From: Eubacteriaceae bacterium
GTDB lineage: Bacteria; Bacillota; Clostridia; Eubacteriales; Anaerofustaceae
Direction of reading: 5' to 3'
Assembly: GCA_017613995.1 (NCBI GenBank)
Contig: JAGACT010000154.1
Span: 1-7,643, forward strand
Length of the DNA: 7,643 nt
Both the position numbers and the translations under genes were made by a program. The notes under the pieces were generated by a model that worked only from the letters and a program-made list of their open reading frames with translations, was not told the origin of the DNA and ran no database searches. Positions 6,195 through 7,643 of this stretch are shown here, piece after piece. Position 1 is the stretch's first letter; the number at the start of each line of letters is the position of its first letter.

Positions 6195-6727
6195 CAGTAT
6201 TCTATTCCTTTTCTCGCCTTGATCCCCTGTTCGTAGGGATGTTTCAGCTTGACCATTTCCGTTACGTAATCGGCCTGCTTGATGAGCCAGTTCTCTCTCT
6301 TGTGCCCGGTTATCACCAGTTCCAGCCCCGCGGGCTTGTTTTTGACGAAGTCCTCGAATAGTTCAGCGTTCAGAAGCCCCATCTGGTAGGCGTCCACCGC
6401 CTCGTCCAGTATCAGCATGTCGCAGCTGCCTTCGTTCACCAGCGCGATGGCTTTTTCGAGATTCTTCTCCTGGATCAGGGCCGTTTCGTCCTTTTCCTCC
6501 TGCGTCATGTCCTCGAAAAAGCGGCTTGCCGCCGTTCCCCTGAGGATAGTCACGCTGTCCATTCCGGAGAAGTGCAGTATCTCCCCGCTCTGGGTGTTCT
6601 TGAGGAACTGGACGATGACCACTTTCCTGCCGTAGCCGCAGGCTCTGAGAGCCAGTCCCATGGCCGCCGTGGTCTTCCCCTTGCCGTATCCGAAGTAGAA
6701 ATGTATAAGTCCTTTCACTTCATCCAT
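6194..6727 (-). CDS. cobO: Cob(I)yrinic acid a,c-diamide adenosyltransferase (CobO/BtuR/CobA type)
   Basis: Transfers the 5'-deoxyadenosyl group of ATP to the cobalt of reduced corrinoids, giving adenosylcobalamin or its precursors; cytoplasmic. The 177-residue protein has the family's P-loop GYGKGKTT at 13-20, the Walker B region MLILDEAVDAYQMGLLN at 104-120, LVITGHKRENWLIKQADYVTEM at 137-158 and the signature tail KHPYEQGIKARKGIEY at 162-177. The length is slightly short because the N-terminal extension found in some CobO proteins is absent, as in many Firmicutes copies. The ATG at 6727 has GAGAGG 7 bases upstream. It begins 12 bases after the TetR stop, so the two are surely co-transcribed, and it ends in the shared terminator. 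No other cobalamin gene is in the window, so it may serve salvage of imported corrinoid. I see no cobalamin riboswitch before the operon. Confidence 0.92.
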   Translation of the reverse strand: MDEVKGLIHFYFGYGKGKTTAAMGLALRACGYGRKVVIVQFLKNTQSGEILHFSGMDSVTILRGTAASRFFEDMTQEEKDETALIQEKNLEKAIALVNEGSCDMLILDEAVDAYQMGLLNAELFEDFVKNKPAGLELVITGHKRENWLIKQADYVTEMVKLKHPYEQGIKARKGIEY

Positions 6728-6739
6728 GAGCGGGCCTCT

Positions 6740-7390
6740 CTAATACAGGAACTTGAGATTAGACAGGTCCATTTCGTTGAAGAGGGCATCCGATTTTCTG
6801 ACGTTCGACATTACTACGCCGATATCCACTCCCGCCAGCCTTACCGCTATGGTGGCCAGGAAGTTGATGAGGTCCTTGTTGCGCACCGAGTCGAGCCTGT
6901 CGTAGCGGTCCAGCAGCAGTGCCCTTCTGGCTCCGTATTCCGCGGTGATGAGCCTGTGGAAGATAGAATCGGAGATATCTATCTTGAAATCGTATACGAT
7001 CCGTCTGAAATCCGTCTCGTTCATGAACTCAGCGCCCACGTCCAGAAGTTCGTTGGTAAAGATCTCCTTGTACATTTCCTTGTTCTTGTCATTGGAGAGT
7101 ATCACAGCGAAGAATACCCTGGTGAACAGAAGATGTGCCTGAAGGGTGTTCTCCAGTTTACTTCCGACCTGGGCGGAGATCTCCTTCCTGATGTTGGCGC
7201 AGAATTCCTTGTATATCTCGAAAATGATCTCGTCTTTTTTGAAATAGTAATTGACCAGACCCACGGGAACGCCGGCTTCCTCGGCTATCTTCTCTATGGT
7301 TGAGTGCTTGTAGCCGAAGTGGTAGAACATTTTTTTGGCCGCGGTATAGATCTTCTGCTTGGTTTCCTGACCCTTTCTGTATCCTGCCAT
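6740..7390 (-). CDS. TetR/AcrR-family transcriptional regulator (leads the cobO operon)
   Basis: A 216-residue one-component regulator. The TetR DNA-binding domain is clear: KIYTAAKKMFYHFGY at about 13-27, then the helix-turn-helix STIEKIAEEAGVPVGLVNYY at 30-49, followed by FKKDEIIFEI. The C-terminal two thirds are helical and unlike the other TetR protein of this window, so the two are not recent duplicates. The ligand cannot be told. The ATG at 7390 has AGAGGA about 6 bases upstream, and a strong promoter lies 48 bases before the start. An imperfect palindrome over the -10 box suggests autorepression, in which case cobO would be repressed with it. Pairing of a TetR protein and CobO in a dedicated transcript suggests that the regulator senses something linked to adenosylcobalamin use, but this is inference only. 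Confidence 0.92.
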   Translation of the reverse strand: MAGYRKGQETKQKIYTAAKKMFYHFGYKHSTIEKIAEEAGVPVGLVNYYFKKDEIIFEIYKEFCANIRKEISAQVGSKLENTLQAHLLFTRVFFAVILSNDKNKEMYKEIFTNELLDVGAEFMNETDFRRIVYDFKIDISDSIFHRLITAEYGARRALLLDRYDRLDSVRNKDLINFLATIAVRLAGVDIGVVMSNVRKSDALFNEMDLSNLKFLY

Positions 7391-7433
7391 GAATTATCCT
7401 CTCGATTGAATTTGTACCGGCTTCCTAACTTGT

Positions 7434-7454
7434 TGCAATTATATAGTAATTTCA
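7434..7454. promoter_or_regulatory. Candidate operator: imperfect palindrome over the -10 box
   Basis: TGCAATTA (7434-7441), 5-base centre, TAATTTCA (7447-7454). Seven of the eight arm positions are complementary; the exception is 7436 against 7452. The repeat covers the whole -10 hexamer of the tetR-cobO promoter, a position suited to repression by the adjacent TetR regulator. AT-rich promoter regions give some palindromes by chance, so the call is tentative. Confidence 0.4.
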
Positions 7455-7466
7455 GACAAATAGCAA
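7438..7466 (-). promoter_or_regulatory. Sigma-A-type promoter of the tetR-cobO operon
   Basis: On the minus strand TTGCTA (7461-7466, four of six to TTGACA), a 17-base spacer, and TATAAT (7438-7443, six of six). The expected start is near 7431, leaving a leader of about 40 bases before the ATG at 7390. That leader is too short for a cobalamin riboswitch. Confidence 0.75.
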
Positions 7467-7495
7467 GGCAATAAGTACATCATATTCAAAATTTA

Positions 7496-7620
7496 GTCAA
7501 CAACTCCCTCCTACGGCTGAAGCCTTAGAGGAGGGAGCTTGTAACTGCCACGTGGTATTAACGGCTTTTGACGGCCTCCCACTTTTTTCGCCTGTCATAT
7601 CATGACAGACGTGGCGTTAC
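7496..7620 (-). ncRNA. Candidate omega RNA 3' part or other structured RNA
   Basis: Pairings seen: a long stem GTAAC-GCCACGT (7609-7620) with ACGTGGC-A-GTTAC (7541-7553), 12 bp with one bulged base; inside it a 7-bp hairpin CTGTCAT / ATGACAG (7592-7598 with 7602-7608, 3-base loop) and a weaker GGC/GCC hairpin (7563-7565 with 7574-7576); outside it the 9-bp terminal hairpin at 7504-7537. Together they make a three-way junction plus a 3' hairpin, as in the guide RNAs encoded at the right end of TnpB elements. In that model the guide would be the flanking DNA just below 7496. The strand is inferred from the mobile-element orientation. Confidence 0.4.
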
Positions 7621-7643
7621 ATCAGGGCACATTGACTGGTACC
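7496..7643 (-). mobile_element. Probable right end of an IS200/IS605-family (TnpB-type) element, continuing beyond the window
   Basis: This stretch carries no supportable protein gene but is dense in secondary structure. On the minus strand it ends with a strong hairpin (9-bp stem, 7504-7512 with 7529-7537, inner GGC/GCC pairing at 7515-7524) followed by GTTGTTGAC, the layout of IS200/IS605 right ends, where a subterminal hairpin lies a few bases before the cleavage site. The transposon-coded genes, if any, would lie to the right of base 7643. I judge the family by the arrangement and the hairpin-plus-GGGAGTTGTT look of known TnpB right ends; no tnpA or tnpB coding sequence is visible, so this could also be a remnant or an unrelated structured RNA. 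The exact boundary is uncertain. Confidence 0.5.

Noticed and set aside
7391..7437. Cobalamin riboswitch before the tetR-cobO operon
   Set aside because: The predicted leader is only about 40 bases and contains no B12-box-like sequence, too short for a riboswitch of about 200 bases.
7504..7537. Reading the 9-bp hairpin as an intrinsic terminator
   Set aside because: No T-run follows it on either strand (TTGTTGAC on the minus, CTTGTAACT on the plus), so it does not fit an intrinsic terminator.
7501..7605. Short plus-strand open stretch at the right edge reading PTAEALEEGAC
   Set aside because: It has no start codon or ribosome site and lies across the paired arms of the hairpins, so it is better explained as structured RNA or element-end DNA.
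7496..7643. CRISPR array
   Set aside because: There are no regularly spaced direct repeats; the repeats here are inverted and each pair is unique.

Overview
The window looks like a chromosomal segment of a moderately GC-rich low-to-mid GC Firmicute, most likely a Clostridia-type anaerobe. The support is a large, Alu-domain-bearing SRP RNA of the Bacillus/Clostridium type, a rapZ-glmR(yvcK) pair, an rph-rdgB-yfcE block, several TTG/GTG starts with strong purine-rich Shine-Dalgarno sites, and AT-rich promoters close to the sigma-A consensus. Genus cannot be read from the sequence. All protein genes are on the minus strand; the only plus-strand gene is the SRP RNA.

Layout, in the direction of minus-strand transcription (right to left). 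At the right edge (about 7496-7643) there is no convincing protein gene. This stretch folds into a compact set of hairpins ending in a 9-bp stem, resembling the right end of an IS200/IS605-family (TnpB-type) element and the 3' part of its omega RNA. A near-consensus promoter at 7438-7466, overlapped by an imperfect palindrome, then drives a two-gene operon: a TetR-family regulator (6740-7390) and a CobO-type cobalamin adenosyltransferase (6194-6727). That operon ends in a hairpin terminator which also serves the SRP RNA gene (5885-6158, plus strand) arriving from the other side.

A divergent promoter region at 5806-5878 separates the SRP RNA from a long seven-gene minus-strand operon: rapZ, glmR, rph, rdgB, a YfcE-type phosphodiesterase, a second TetR regulator and uvrC (cut by the left edge). 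Neighbouring genes overlap by 3 to 20 bases or are separated by at most 18 bases, and two junctions are GTGA or ATGA stop/start overlaps, so the seven genes are probably one transcript with translational coupling.

Functionally the long operon joins cell-envelope precursor control (RapZ, GlmR), RNA 3'-end maturation (RNase PH), nucleotide-pool sanitation (RdgB), an uncharacterised metallophosphoesterase, and nucleotide excision repair (UvrC). The partner whiA, usual after yvcK, is not present. The two TetR regulators are unusual passengers: one sits inside the housekeeping operon with its stop overlapping the uvrC start, the other leads the cobO operon. I saw no clearly new defence or metabolic system. 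The most interesting points are the structured mobile-element end next to the tetR-cobO promoter, the candidate operator there, and the regulator embedded in the uvrC operon.
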